The position numbers and the translations under genes were made by a program. Shown in pieces: positions 9,712 through 18,945 of a stretch of DNA of 64,000 nt (position 1 is its first letter; every line of letters starts with the position of its first letter). Under the pieces are notes generated by a model that did not search any database, was not told where the DNA came from, and worked only from the letters and a program-made list of their open reading frames with translations. Source of the stretch: Chitinophaga pinensis (GTDB taxonomy: Bacteria; Pseudomonadota; Gammaproteobacteria; Burkholderiales; SG8-41); assembly GCA_943329075.2 (NCBI GenBank), contig CALQCM020000011.1:1-64000 (forward strand). The letters run 5' to 3'.

Positions 9712-9734
9712 GGTAGGCAGGAGCCCGATTGCCG

Positions 9735-10469
9735 TTAGGCCTTCTTGCCCGCGTCCTTCTTGTCGCCGTCTTTCTTGTCGCCGGCCTTCTTGTCGCCGGC
9801 TTTCTTGTCGCCATCCTTGGCGGCGGCTGCGGCATCCACAGCGGCCTGACCGGTGATCTCGGTCGTCGGTGCTGCCGAGGTTTCTTCTGCCTCCACCACC
9901 GCGCGCGGCAACTGCACCGTGACGATCGCGGGGTTTTCCTTCTTCAGGCGCGGAATCGGCTCCACACCCTTCGGCATCGCCACATCATTGATGTGCAGCG
10001 AGTGGCCGATGTCGAGCGTAACCAGGTCCACCGTGATGAATTCCGGCAGATCGTCCGGCAGACAGTGGATTTCCAGTTCGTTGTAGACGTGGTTGACGAT
10101 ACCGCCGCCGATTTTCACGCCGGGGGAGATTTCCGCATTCACGAAGTGCAACGGCACCTTCATGTGGATTTTCTTGTTCTTGTCGACACGCTGAAAGTCG
10201 ACATGCAGAACGATCTGGCGGAACGGGTGCATCTGCACGTCGCGCAGCAGCACCTGTTGCTTGCCGCCCTCGAGGTTCATGTCGAGCACCGAGGCGTGAA
10301 ACGCCTCCATCTTCAGATGACGGAACAGCGCCTGGTGATCGAGCTCGATCGGCACCGCCTGTTTGTCGGCGCCGTAGAGTATCCCCGGCACCTTGCCGGC
10401 GATGCGCATACGGCGGCTCGCACCCGTACCCTGCGCACTGCGCGGAAAAGCTGTAAATTCAATTTTCAT
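9735..10469 (-). CDS. rplY: Ribosomal protein bL25 (CTC family) with lysine-rich repeat tail
   Basis: bL25 binds 5S rRNA in the large ribosomal subunit. This is the long CTC form (244 residues): an N-terminal L25 domain (MKIEFTAFPR, GKVPGILYG) and a C-terminal TL5/CTC domain. The ATG at 10469 follows GGGGAC, so the GTG at 10481 is not used. The last 35 or so residues are alanine-rich and then a repeat built on GDKKAGDKK, encoded by 15-bp tandem repeats at about 9753-9812. Such basic tails vary between species and probably contact RNA. Position next to pth and prs is the usual one. Confidence 0.95.
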   Translation of the reverse strand: MKIEFTAFPRSAQGTGASRRMRIAGKVPGILYGADKQAVPIELDHQALFRHLKMEAFHASVLDMNLEGGKQQVLLRDVQMHPFRQIVLHVDFQRVDKNKKIHMKVPLHFVNAEISPGVKIGGGIVNHVYNELEIHCLPDDLPEFITVDLVTLDIGHSLHINDVAMPKGVEPIPRLKKENPAIVTVQLPRAVVEAEETSAAPTTEITGQAAVDAAAAAKDGDKKAGDKKAGDKKDGDKKDAGKKA

Positions 10470-10563
10470 TTCAGTCCCCACATGTCGGACCGGCCGCGAC
10501 CAGTCGATCCGGTTTCAAAATGCGGCGTTCACGCGATGTTCCGCATGGTGCCGCGCCAAAAAA

Positions 10564-11514
10564 TCATTCCACGAACAACGAACTCACCGAATCCTCGTTG
10601 CTGATGCGCAACATGGTTTCGGCCAAAAGGCCTGCAATCGAGATCACGCGGATGCGCGGGCATTGCGCGGCCTCGGCACTGAGCGGAATCGTGTCGGTGA
10701 CGACGATTTCGTCGAGCGCCGAATTGGCGATGCGTTCGACCGCCTTGCCCGACAGCACCGGGTGCGTGCAATACGCGATCACTTTCGAGGCGCCGCGCTC
10801 TTTGAGCGCGCGCGCGGCTTCACACAACGTGTTGGCCGTGTCGACGAGGTCGTCGATGATGACGCAGGTGCGGCCCTCGATTTCGCCGATGATGTTCATC
10901 ACGGTGGCGACGTTCGGGCGCGGACGGCGTTTGTCGATGATGGCCAGATCAGCTTCGAGGCGCTTGGCCAGCGCGCGGGCGCGCACCACGCCGCCAACGT
11001 CGGGCGACACCACCACGAGGTTCTTGTAATCGTGCTTCCAGACGTCGCCGAGCAGGATCGGGCCCGAATAAATATTGTCGACCGGAATGTCGAAGAAGCC
11101 CTGGATCTGTTCGGAGTGCAGGTCCATCGTCAGCACGCGGTCGACCCCGACCGAATCGAGCATGTTGGCGACGACTTTCGCTGTGATCGGCACGCGCGCC
11201 GAGCTCGGCCGTCGATCCTGTCGCGCGTAACCCATATACGGGATCGCCGCGGTGACACGCGCCGCTGAGGCGCGCTTGAGTGCATCGACCAGTACCAGCA
11301 CTTCCATCAGATTGTCGTTGGGCGGCGTGCAGATCGATTGCAGCACGAAGACATCCTTGCCGCGCACATTTTCGAGCACCTCGACCATGACTTCGCCGTC
11401 GCTGAAGCGACCGACCTTGGCCTTGCCCAGACTGATGTTCAAGTGTTGAACCACGTCCGCGGCGAGTTTCGGCGTCGCGTTACCGGTAAACACCATTAAG
11501 CGATCGTACGGCAC
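10564..11514 (-). CDS. prs: Ribose-phosphate pyrophosphokinase
   Basis: Makes PRPP from ribose 5-phosphate and ATP for nucleotide, histidine, tryptophan and NAD synthesis. The 316-residue length is standard. Visible motifs are SDGEVMVEV, the catalytic loop region [28 protein letters not shown] and the PRPP loop [13 protein letters not shown]. The GTG at 11514 gives the family start [13 protein letters not shown] and lies at good distance from AAGGG; the GTG at 11520 is too close to it. tRNA-Gln is immediately upstream, as in other betaproteobacteria. Confidence 0.96.
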   Translation of the reverse strand: MPYDRLMVFTGNATPKLAADVVQHLNISLGKAKVGRFSDGEVMVEVLENVRGKDVFVLQSICTPPNDNLMEVLVLVDALKRASAARVTAAIPYMGYARQDRRPSSARVPITAKVVANMLDSVGVDRVLTMDLHSEQIQGFFDIPVDNIYSGPILLGDVWKHDYKNLVVVSPDVGGVVRARALAKRLEADLAIIDKRRPRPNVATVMNIIGEIEGRTCVIIDDLVDTANTLCEAARALKERGASKVIAYCTHPVLSGKAVERIANSALDEIVVTDTIPLSAEAAQCPRIRVISIAGLLAETMLRISNEDSVSSLFVE

Positions 11515-11551
11515 AGTCACCCTTCCGAAAGCAAACCGCGGATTGAAAAAA

Positions 11552-11626
11552 TGGCTGGGGAGGTAGGGATCGAACCTACGAATGCCGGAATCAAAATCCG
11601 GTGCCTTACCACTTGGCGACTCCCCA
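11552..11626 (-). tRNA. tRNA-Gln (anticodon UUG)
   Basis: A 75-nt cloverleaf on the minus strand. The acceptor arm is TGGGGAG pairing with CTCCCCA, with the discriminator base and an encoded CCA at 11552-11554. The anticodon arm is CCGGA-TTTTGAT-TCCGG, with anticodon TTG complementary to 11592-11594. The T-arm contains GTTCGATCC. It lies between ispE and prs, its usual position in betaproteobacteria. Confidence 0.97.
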
Positions 11627-11684
11627 ACGCGTAAACTCTGTCGCGGCGCACACGCGCCGGCGGCGGTAAATCCTGCAAATCCTG

Positions 11685-12533
11685 TTACACCCCGATCTCA
11701 CCCATGGACCACATGGGATGGCGATCAAGGCCTCGCGCGACAATGCCACGCATCGTTGGCGGCAAACGGCCTGCCACTTCACGCGCTTCGGCTTCGCTGC
11801 CGAACTCTGCAAACACGCACGCACCCGAACCACTCATCCGCGCCGCGCCATATTGCCGCAGCCACGCCAGATGCTTCGCAACGTCGGGATAATGCCGGCA
11901 AACCACGGCTTCGAGGTCGTTCCGGCCCGCTACAAACGAAAAGGGCGGTATTGTAAGCGGAATCGAATTTCTAATCAAATCCGGATCTTGGAATATGCGG
12001 ACAGTGGCTACGCCAACCGGCGGCACCAGCACAACATACCACGCCGGCGGCAGTTCCAGCGCGGTTAATTGCTCCCCCACCCCGCCGGCCAGCGCCGATG
12101 CGCCAAAAATGAATACCGGCACGTCCGCGCCCAGCGCCAGGGCGAGGGTTTGTAAACGCTCACGCGGCCAATCGAGCCCCCACAACCGGTTAAGCGCGAT
12201 CAGCACGGTGGCCGCATCCGAACTGCCGCCGCCCAGTCCGCCGCCTATCGGCAGACGTTTTTCGAGTGCGATATCGGCACCCAGCCTAGTGCCGGCAGCC
12301 TGCTGCAACAGGCGTGCCGCGCGCACCGTCAAATCATCATCGACCGCCACACCCGGGATGTCAGTCAGGCGTTCGATACGGCCGTCGCGGCGGACCGCGA
12401 TGCGAAGTTCGTCGGCGAAATCGATAAAACGGAACACCGTCTGCAGCAGGTGATACCCGTCGGCGCGCCGGCCGGTGACCAACAGTGTCAGGTTCAGCTT
12501 GGCCGGGGCGGGAAATATTTCCGGCAGGTTCAT
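11685..12533 (-). CDS. ispE: 4-diphosphocytidyl-2-C-methyl-D-erythritol kinase
   Basis: The GHMP-family kinase of the MEP isoprenoid pathway phosphorylates CDP-methylerythritol. At 282 residues it has the substrate stretch [21 protein letters not shown] near the N-terminus (split), the glycine-rich ATP loop [15 protein letters not shown] and the C-terminal motif [14 protein letters not shown]. The ATG overlaps the lolB TGA, so the two are translationally coupled. Confidence 0.96.
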   Translation of the reverse strand: MNLPEIFPAPAKLNLTLLVTGRRADGYHLLQTVFRFIDFADELRIAVRRDGRIERLTDIPGVAVDDDLTVRAARLLQQAAGTRLGADIALEKRLPIGGGLGGGSSDAATVLIALNRLWGLDWPRERLQTLALALGADVPVFIFGASALAGGVGEQLTALELPPAWYVVLVPPVGVATVRIFQDPDLIRNSIPLTIPPFSFVAGRNDLEAVVCRHYPDVAKHLAWLRQYGAARMSGSGACVFAEFGSEAEAREVAGRLPPTMRGIVARGLDRHPMWSMGEIGV

Positions 12534-13093
12534 GGCTGCGCGAGCTCGAGGCTGTCGACGACGAAACGGATCTGCGCCTCGACACCGGTCACATCAAGCC
12601 GCGAGGGCCGCGTCGAGACCGGCGCCGCATATTCGAACGCCACCTGCCAGTCGGCCTGCGTGAATCGTGCAATGCGATTGTGCTCGTCGCGCACCAGCGC
12701 TGATGACGCCACGCCGGGTGCCGTCTGGCCGAACACCCAGTAGCGCAGGCCGGCCAGCGGAAAACGCCAGCCGAAAGCGCTTTGCGTCAGCGCCTCGATC
12801 GATTGCGCGCGATATTGTTTTTGTTCCGCCGTGGTCAGGGTGGCGCCCTCGCGGCCGTCCTGCAGGTAGGCGAGCGTCTGGCCGAGCGGCGTGTTCAACC
12901 AGACTTCGTCACCATCCGCGCCCTGCTTCCAGCGCAGCGCGCTGGAAAACGTACGCTCCTGTGAACGCACCGACATGCGGCCGGCAAGTTCGAAGGCGGC
13001 TGAATTGAGCGGCACCGGCGCGAGCGGATTGCCGGCGCAGGCGCCGAGCAGCGCCACCATCAACCACGCGCAGCATCGCAACATCGGGGGCAT
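12530..13093 (-). CDS. lolB: Outer-membrane lipoprotein receptor LolB
   Basis: LolB accepts lipoproteins from LolA and inserts them into the inner leaflet of the outer membrane. The 187-residue precursor has a lipoprotein signal ending LLGAC (Cys about residue 19), then FELAGRMSVRSQERTFSSAL, consistent with the LolA/LolB half-barrel, and the VWLNTPLGQTLA segment. It is identified partly from the lolB-ispE neighbourhood, since the sequence family is divergent. The second in-frame ATG (13084) is an equally possible start. Confidence 0.88.
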   Translation of the reverse strand: MPPMLRCCAWLMVALLGACAGNPLAPVPLNSAAFELAGRMSVRSQERTFSSALRWKQGADGDEVWLNTPLGQTLAYLQDGREGATLTTAEQKQYRAQSIEALTQSAFGWRFPLAGLRYWVFGQTAPGVASSALVRDEHNRIARFTQADWQVAFEYAAPVSTRPSRLDVTGVEAQIRFVVDSLELAQP

Positions 13094-13117
13094 GATGAAA
13101 ACCAGCGCCTGCCGGTA

Positions 13118-14872
13118 TTACGGCGAGAACTTCTTGACCGTTGCCAGCAGCAGTTCGTTGGCGGGGCTCTGCTTGAGCGCACCGCTCCAGACCTTGCGCG
13201 CTTCGTCCTGTTTGCCGGCCACCCACAGCACCTCGCCGTAGTGCGCGGCAATTTCAGCGTCAGCGCGGATTTCGTAGGCGCGCTTCAAAAAGGTCAGCGC
13301 CGTGTCGTTCTGGCCCATGCGATACAGCACCCAGCCCATGCTGTCGAGGATGAAGGGATCCTCGGGCGCCAGCTTCAGCCCCTGCTCGATCAGCGTATAC
13401 GATTCCTGCAAACGCAGATTGCGGTCGGCCAGCGTATAACCGAGCGCGTTGTAAGCATGCGCGTGATCGGGCTTGATCTGGATCACCTTGCGCAGGCTCG
13501 TTTCGAGCACGTCGAACCGCTCGACTTTTTCCGCCAGCATGGCGTAGTCGTAGAGAATTTCCGCCGAGTTCGGGTTCGCCTCGGCCGCGCGGCCCAGCAG
13601 GTCGAAGGCGCCGCGGAAATCGCCGGCGTCACGCAGCACCTGCGCTTCAACCATGATGAACTGCAAACGCTCGGGTGCATTGCGTCCGGCCTCCTGCAGA
13701 TACTTGCGCGCATCGGCCATGCGGCCCTGCTTGACCAGCACGCCGGCATGACGCGCGCGCGACGGCACGAACTGGTCGCCGCCGGTGACGCTGCCGTACC
13801 ACTGCAGCGCCGCGTCGAAACGCTTGCGCTCTTCGTTGGCCTGGCCGAGGTAAAAACGCACCGCGTCCGGGTCCTTGTAATTGTTTTCGAGGGCGCGCAG
13901 CAGTTGCGTTTCGGCCGCCTCGAAATCGCCGAGCTGCAGCGACAGCAGACCGACCGCCAGCGCGACATCGGCATTGTCCGGAAACTCTTTGAGCAGGTTC
14001 TGGAACTCGCCGCGCGCCTCGGTGTATTTCTTTTCGGAAACCAGCAAACGCGCGTAGTTCAGTCGCACGTCCATCGCGCGCGGATAACGCTTCAGAAAAT
14101 CCTCGAAATACGCCGCCGCCTCGCTATTGGATTTGCTCTGCTGCAGGAGGCCGCCGGTCAACAGCGCCGCCTGTTCCCAATCCGGTTTCAGGCGCAACGC
14201 TTCGCGCGCCTCGGTCAACGCCAGCGCGGGCTGGCCGGCGCCGGCGGCCGCCTGCGCGATGCTGAAATGCGCCTCGGGCAGTTTGGCGTAGGGCTTGGCA
14301 AGATTTTGTGTCAGTTGCAACACCGCCGCCTTGTCCGGATGCCGCGCCAGCAACGTGTTCAACTGCATGAAACTTTGTCCGGCATTCTCCTGGTCGGCGG
14401 CCAGCGACTTCTCGAGATGCGGTTGCGCATCGGCCAGTCGCGCCTGGTTGATCAGCAACGCCGCCAGCACCTGACGCGCCTGCTGCGATTCCGGATCGGC
14501 GCCCAGCCAGATGCCGGCCGCCTCGATTGCCGCGCCGACAAAACGCGCATTCCATGCCGCCTCGGTGGCCCGCTGCGCAATGCGCGGGTCACGCGTCTCA
14601 CGCGACAGTTCGAGATAAGCCTGCACCGCGACATTGACCTGCCCGCGCTGCAAGGCGATGTCGGCCAGCAGCAGTCTGAACAGGATGGCCTGACTCATTT
14701 CGAGTTTGGGCAGCGCGGGATCGTTCGACGGCGCCCGCGCGACCACGCGCGGTTTGGCCGCCGGCGGCTTGGCCGCGGCGCCGGACTGCGCATCGCCTTG
14801 TTGCACCGGTTGCTGCGCGCAAGCGGCAAACAAGGCGGTCAGTGCCGGCAAAATGGTGCGAGTTATCTTCAT
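13118..14872 (-). CDS. Large TPR-repeat lipoprotein
   Basis: A 584-residue protein with a signal ending FAAC (Cys about residue 18) and then many tetratricopeptide repeats. Clear TPR stretches include LALTEAREALRLKPDWEQA, YFEDFLKRYPRAMDVRLNYA and DHAHAYNALGYTLADRN. Such proteins upstream of lolB-ispE are conserved in betaproteobacteria and are probably outer-membrane periplasmic scaffolds; no enzymatic domain is visible. It is divergent from the ABC cluster, with 138 bp between them. Confidence 0.88.
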   Translation of the reverse strand: MKITRTILPALTALFAACAQQPVQQGDAQSGAAAKPPAAKPRVVARAPSNDPALPKLEMSQAILFRLLLADIALQRGQVNVAVQAYLELSRETRDPRIAQRATEAAWNARFVGAAIEAAGIWLGADPESQQARQVLAALLINQARLADAQPHLEKSLAADQENAGQSFMQLNTLLARHPDKAAVLQLTQNLAKPYAKLPEAHFSIAQAAAGAGQPALALTEAREALRLKPDWEQAALLTGGLLQQSKSNSEAAAYFEDFLKRYPRAMDVRLNYARLLVSEKKYTEARGEFQNLLKEFPDNADVALAVGLLSLQLGDFEAAETQLLRALENNYKDPDAVRFYLGQANEERKRFDAALQWYGSVTGGDQFVPSRARHAGVLVKQGRMADARKYLQEAGRNAPERLQFIMVEAQVLRDAGDFRGAFDLLGRAAEANPNSAEILYDYAMLAEKVERFDVLETSLRKVIQIKPDHAHAYNALGYTLADRNLRLQESYTLIEQGLKLAPEDPFILDSMGWVLYRMGQNDTALTFLKRAYEIRADAEIAAHYGEVLWVAGKQDEARKVWSGALKQSPANELLLATVKKFSP

Positions 14873-15010
14873 TGGGTGTGCGGGAATGGAGCCCGACTCG
14901 ATTTGGAGTGAATATTATCCAGCAAGTTCTTCATAAACCATCGCATATTAGGTATATTTGACCCCCGCCACAAGCGAGAACCCGCGCCGCTGCGCGCTTC
15001 CAAAAATTGC

Positions 15011-15958
15011 ATGACTGCAACGACCACTGAGATTACCGTTTCGGCCCAAGGGCTTTTACGCCGGTTCGGCGCGCACACTGTCGTCGATGGCGTCACCCTC
15101 GAATTGAAACGCGGTGAAATCCTCGGCTTTCTCGGCCCCAATGGTGCGGGCAAAACAACCACCATGCAGATGCTGACGGGCAACCTCGCGCCGTCGGCCG
15201 GTTCGATCACCATCTGCGGCGTCGATCTGCTGGACAAACCGTCGGCGGCAAAGGCACACATCGGTTATCTGCCGGAAACGCCGCCGCTCTACCGCGAACT
15301 CACCGTCGGCGAGTACGTCGATCTGGCGGCGCGCTTGCATCGTGTGCCGAAAGGCGAACGCCAGGCCGCAGTCGGCGAAGCGTTGTCGAGCTGCGGTCTC
15401 GCCGAGGTCTCGAAAAAACTCGTCGGCACGCTGTCCAAAGGTTACCAACAGCGCGTCGGCATCGCGCAGGCCATCGTGCACCGGCCTGACCTCGTGATAC
15501 TCGACGAACCGACCGTCGGCCTCGACCCGAACCAGATCCGCGAAATCCGCAACCTGATCCGCACGCTCGGTCGCGACCGCAGCGTGATTCTGTCAACGCA
15601 CATCCTGCCGGAAGTCGAAAGCGTGTGCGACCGCGTGGTGATTCTGCATCACGGCAAAACCGTGTTTGCCGACACCATCGATGGCCTCAAGAAATTTCAC
15701 GGCGGCCGCATCGTGCACGTTGGGCTGCGCCATCCGCCGGCCGCCGGCGTGCTGGCCGCAATACCGGGTGTTGCGCGCGTCGATGCGGATGGTGAACATA
15801 TTTTCCGCCTGAGTTTCGATGACAAGGCCGACCCGACCGACGCGCTGGTGCGCCGCGCAGTGGAAGAATCGTGGGGACTGTTCCAGCTGGTGCCGGCGCA
15901 AACCAGCGTCGAGGAGGTTTTTGTGCAGCTCACGCAGAAAGACGAGGCTGCGGCATGA
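15011..15958 (+). CDS. ABC transporter ATP-binding protein (GldA/CcmA-like)
   Basis: The 315-residue ATPase has Walker A GPNGAGKTT (about residues 42-50), a Q-loop region YLPETPPLYRELTVGEYV, the signature LSKGYQQR, Walker B LVILDEPTVGLDP and switch His in ILSTHILPEVE. The C-terminal 90 residues are the accessory domain typical of ABC-2 type exporters. It is first of a four-gene set with overlapping or near-touching junctions. The set resembles GldA-GldFG of Bacteroidota, but homologues are common in non-gliding proteobacteria, so gliding is not implied. Confidence 0.93.
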   Translation: MTATTTEITVSAQGLLRRFGAHTVVDGVTLELKRGEILGFLGPNGAGKTTTMQMLTGNLAPSAGSITICGVDLLDKPSAAKAHIGYLPETPPLYRELTVGEYVDLAARLHRVPKGERQAAVGEALSSCGLAEVSKKLVGTLSKGYQQRVGIAQAIVHRPDLVILDEPTVGLDPNQIREIRNLIRTLGRDRSVILSTHILPEVESVCDRVVILHHGKTVFADTIDGLKKFHGGRIVHVGLRHPPAAGVLAAIPGVARVDADGEHIFRLSFDDKADPTDALVRRAVEESWGLFQLVPAQTSVEEVFVQLTQKDEAAA

Positions 15959-16722
15959 TCATTACGATCGCAGGCAAGGAACTCAAGGCGCTGTTCTCCT
16001 CGCCGCTGGCGTGGATTGTCCTCACTCTGCTGCAATTGATCCTGTCGTTCGGTTTTCTCAAACGGCTCGATGACTTCATGCAGATCCAGCCGCAGTTGAT
16101 GCAGGCGCCGAATCCGCCGGGCGTCACCGAGCTGGTGGTGGTGCCGGTGTATGCGACCTGCGCCGTCATCATGCTGTTCGCAGTGCCGCTGCTGGCGATG
16201 CGCCTGATCGCCGAGGAGCGGCGCAACCAGACCATGGTGCTGCTGATCTCGGCGCCGCTGTCGATGACCGAAATCATCCTCGGCAAATTTGCCGGCCTGA
16301 TGGTTTTTCTGCTGCTGATCGTCGGCGTCACCACACTGATGCCGCTGGCGCTGCTCGCCGGCGGCAGCCTTGATTTCGGCCTGCTCGCCAGCGTGATCGG
16401 CGGCGTCGCCCTGCTCGCCGCCTGCTTCGCGGCAGTCGCGCTCTACGCCTCGTGCCTGACGGCGCAGCCGATTTCGGCGGCCATCGTCGCCTTCAGTCTG
16501 CTGCTCGGCATGCTGCTGACGGGTGAAACCGCCAGCGACGGTTTGCGCGAACGCGGCTGGACGGTGCCCGCTGCGCTGGCGCAGGTGCTCTCGCCGCTGA
16601 AGAATTTCGAGTCCTTCGCCAAAGGCACACTCGACAGCTACAGCATCGCCTGCATGGTGATGCTCACCGTGGTCTTTCTCATTCTGTCGATCCGCCGCCT
16701 CGATGCGGCGCGTCTGGGCTGA
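15955..16722 (+). CDS. ABC-2 type permease (GldF-like)
   Basis: A 255-residue membrane protein with six hydrophobic segments. It starts MIITIAGKELKALFSSPLAW, the typical N-terminus of ABC-2 permeases, and contains the family stretch RLIAEERRNQTMVLLISAPLSM between helices 2 and 3 (split). The ATG at 15955 overlaps the TGA of the ATPase gene. It should form the membrane channel for the ATPase upstream. Confidence 0.92.
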   Translation: MIITIAGKELKALFSSPLAWIVLTLLQLILSFGFLKRLDDFMQIQPQLMQAPNPPGVTELVVVPVYATCAVIMLFAVPLLAMRLIAEERRNQTMVLLISAPLSMTEIILGKFAGLMVFLLLIVGVTTLMPLALLAGGSLDFGLLASVIGGVALLAACFAAVALYASCLTAQPISAAIVAFSLLLGMLLTGETASDGLRERGWTVPAALAQVLSPLKNFESFAKGTLDSYSIACMVMLTVVFLILSIRRLDAARLG

Positions 16723-16727
16723 CGCAG

Positions 16728-18077
16728 ATGCACACCAACACCAGACTGCGTTTGCAAATGCTCGCCCAGAACGGCCTCTTCGTCGTCCTGCTCGTCGCCT
16801 TCACCGCGCTGCTCGCCTATTTTGCGCAGGAATACCGCGTCGTGCGCGACGTCACGCAAAACGGCCGCAACACGCTGTCGCAGCAGGCGCGCGACGTGCT
16901 GGGCAAACTGGCCGAGCCGGTGAAAATCACCCTCTACGCCACGCAGCAGGACGTGCGCGGCGACCTGCGCAAACAGCTGCGCGATTTCTTTACGCCGTAT
17001 CAACGCGTGAAAACCGACATCACGGTCAGCTTCGTCGATCCGCGCGAAGAACCCAAGCTCGCGCAGGCCGCCGGCATCCGCATGCCGGGTGAAGCCATCA
17101 TCGAATACGGCTCGAAGAAAGAACATCTCACCAATTACAACGAGCAGACTTTCATCAACGCACTGATGCGTTTGATGCGCGCCGGCGAGCGCCTGATGAT
17201 GTCGCTCGAAGGCCATGGTGAACGCCGGCTCAATGGCGCAGCCAACCACGATCTCGGCGAATTCGGCAAACAGCTCAATGCCAAGGGGTTCCAGACCAAC
17301 AGCCTGAATCTGGCCATCGCGCCCGAAGTGCCGGCCAATGCAAGCCTGCTGCTGGTCGCCACACCGCAGGTCGATCTGCAACCGGCCGAGGTGCAGAAGA
17401 TCCGCCAGTTCGTGCAAGGCGGCGGCAATCTGCTATGGCTGATCGATCAGGAACCGCTGCGCGGCCTGCAACCGATCGCTGAACAACTCGGACTGGTGCT
17501 CGGACCGGGCACCGTGGTCGATCCCGACGCGGCGCGCCTGAAGGCATCACCGGCGGTCGCCATCGGCGCCGGTTACGGACGTCATGCGATCACCGACAAC
17601 TTCACCCTCAACACGGTGTTCCCGTTTGCGCGCCAGATCGGCGCCAACGAAGGACGCGACTGGCGCGTCACGCGGCTGATCGATGTCGCCCCGCGCGGCT
17701 GGATCGAAATGGGCAAACTCGACGACAAGATCGGTTTTGACAAGGGACGCGACATTCCGGGTCCGGTGACGATCGCACTGGCGCTGGAACGCGCCGTCAA
17801 CGACCGCGCGCAACGCGTCGTCGTGGTCGGCAATGGCGGTTTTCTCGCCAACCAGTTTCTCGGCAACGGCGGCAATCTCGACCTCGGCATGAACATGGTC
17901 AACTGGCTGGCCGGCGACGACGCAATGATCACGCTGCAACCGCGCGCGACCGTCGACAGCAGCCTTGAGCTCGGGCGCGCCGCGCAGTATTTCCTGCTCT
18001 TCGGTTATTTCGTCTTCCTGCCACTCACGTTTGCGGCGATCGGCGTGATGATCTGGTGGCGCCGTCGCAAGGGATGA
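16728..18077 (+). CDS. GldG-like ABC auxiliary protein
   Basis: The 449-residue protein has one N-terminal membrane helix (FVVLLVAFTALLAYFAQEY), a large extracytoplasmic part and a C-terminal helix followed by WWRRRKG. The segment starting NTLSQQARDVLGKLAEPVKI and the FVDPREEPKLAQAAGI region match GldG/ABC-type uncharacterised transport proteins. The periplasmic part resembles the DUF4350-like GATase fold. It probably works with the permease; the cargo is unknown. Confidence 0.87.
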   Translation: MHTNTRLRLQMLAQNGLFVVLLVAFTALLAYFAQEYRVVRDVTQNGRNTLSQQARDVLGKLAEPVKITLYATQQDVRGDLRKQLRDFFTPYQRVKTDITVSFVDPREEPKLAQAAGIRMPGEAIIEYGSKKEHLTNYNEQTFINALMRLMRAGERLMMSLEGHGERRLNGAANHDLGEFGKQLNAKGFQTNSLNLAIAPEVPANASLLLVATPQVDLQPAEVQKIRQFVQGGGNLLWLIDQEPLRGLQPIAEQLGLVLGPGTVVDPDAARLKASPAVAIGAGYGRHAITDNFTLNTVFPFARQIGANEGRDWRVTRLIDVAPRGWIEMGKLDDKIGFDKGRDIPGPVTIALALERAVNDRAQRVVVVGNGGFLANQFLGNGGNLDLGMNMVNWLAGDDAMITLQPRATVDSSLELGRAAQYFLLFGYFVFLPLTFAAIGVMIWWRRRKG

Positions 18078-18943
18078 AGAAAAGCCTGCTGATCAATGCC
18101 GGCCTGCTCGTTGCGATCATCGTGCTCGGGCTGGTGGCGTGGTACAAGCCGTCGGGCAGCGAACCGTCCCACCCGCTGTCAGCCCTGAAGGCGGCCGAGG
18201 TCAAGGCCATCGCGCTGACCATCGGGGCGGCGCCGCCGTTCGTGCTTGAGCGCACAGACAGCGATTGGCAGATGACCGCGCCGCTCAAGGCACGCGTTGA
18301 TGCCTTTCAGGTGCAGCGCCTGCTTGAACTGCTCGACGCAAAATCGAACACGCGTTTTGCGGCCACGGGCCTCGCGCGCTATGGACTCAGCGAGCCATAT
18401 GCGCGCATCAAAATCGGCAGCCAAGATTTCAGTTTCGGCGCCGCCAACGAAATGAGCCGCGAACAGTACGTGCAGAGCGGCGACGCCGTTTACCTGTTGC
18501 CGCTGCGTTATGGCGCGGCGCTGCCCAAGAGTGCGCTCAACCTTGTCAGCAAACAGTTGTTTGCCGCAGACGAAGCGCCGGTCGGTTTCGATCTGGGTAT
18601 ATTCAAGGTCGAACAGTTCGACACGAAATGGACGCTGAAAATGGCGGCGGCCGGTGCGGCGAAAACCGAGGCCGGCCCCGACGACATCAACCGCTGGGTC
18701 GATCAATGGCGGCTCGCCAGCGCGCTCGGCATACAGGCGCCGACGCAACGCAAGCCGCTCGCCGTGCTGAATGTGCGTTTGAAAAACGGCAAGGCCGTCG
18801 CCGTCAAAATTCTCGAACGCGGCGCCAATACGGCACTGGCGCGCGACGACGAGCCTTTTGAATATGTGATGGCCGCAGAAACCGCCACACGCCTGCTGGC
18901 GCCGCCCGCAGCCGCTCCGGCGGCCCCGCCACCGACGAAATAA
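18074..18943 (+). CDS. DUF4340-domain protein
   Basis: A 289-residue protein with one N-terminal membrane helix (KKSLLINAGLLVAIIVLGLV) and a DUF4340 region. Repeating units of the form WQMTAPLKARVDAFQVQRLL and YGLSEPYARIKIG are visible. The C-terminus is an alanine/proline tail. The ATG overlaps the stop of the GldG-like gene, so it belongs to this ABC operon. DUF4340 proteins accompany GldG-like exporters in many bacteria, with no known biochemical role. Confidence 0.88.
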   Translation: MKKSLLINAGLLVAIIVLGLVAWYKPSGSEPSHPLSALKAAEVKAIALTIGAAPPFVLERTDSDWQMTAPLKARVDAFQVQRLLELLDAKSNTRFAATGLARYGLSEPYARIKIGSQDFSFGAANEMSREQYVQSGDAVYLLPLRYGAALPKSALNLVSKQLFAADEAPVGFDLGIFKVEQFDTKWTLKMAAAGAAKTEAGPDDINRWVDQWRLASALGIQAPTQRKPLAVLNVRLKNGKAVAVKILERGANTALARDDEPFEYVMAAETATRLLAPPAAAPAAPPPTK

Positions 18944-18945
18944 TC

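Noticed and set aside
13241..14911. Long plus-strand frame (556 codons)
   Set aside because: It is exactly antisense to the TPR lipoprotein, which has a signal peptide and clear repeats; the plus frame resembles no family and is a GC-rich shadow.
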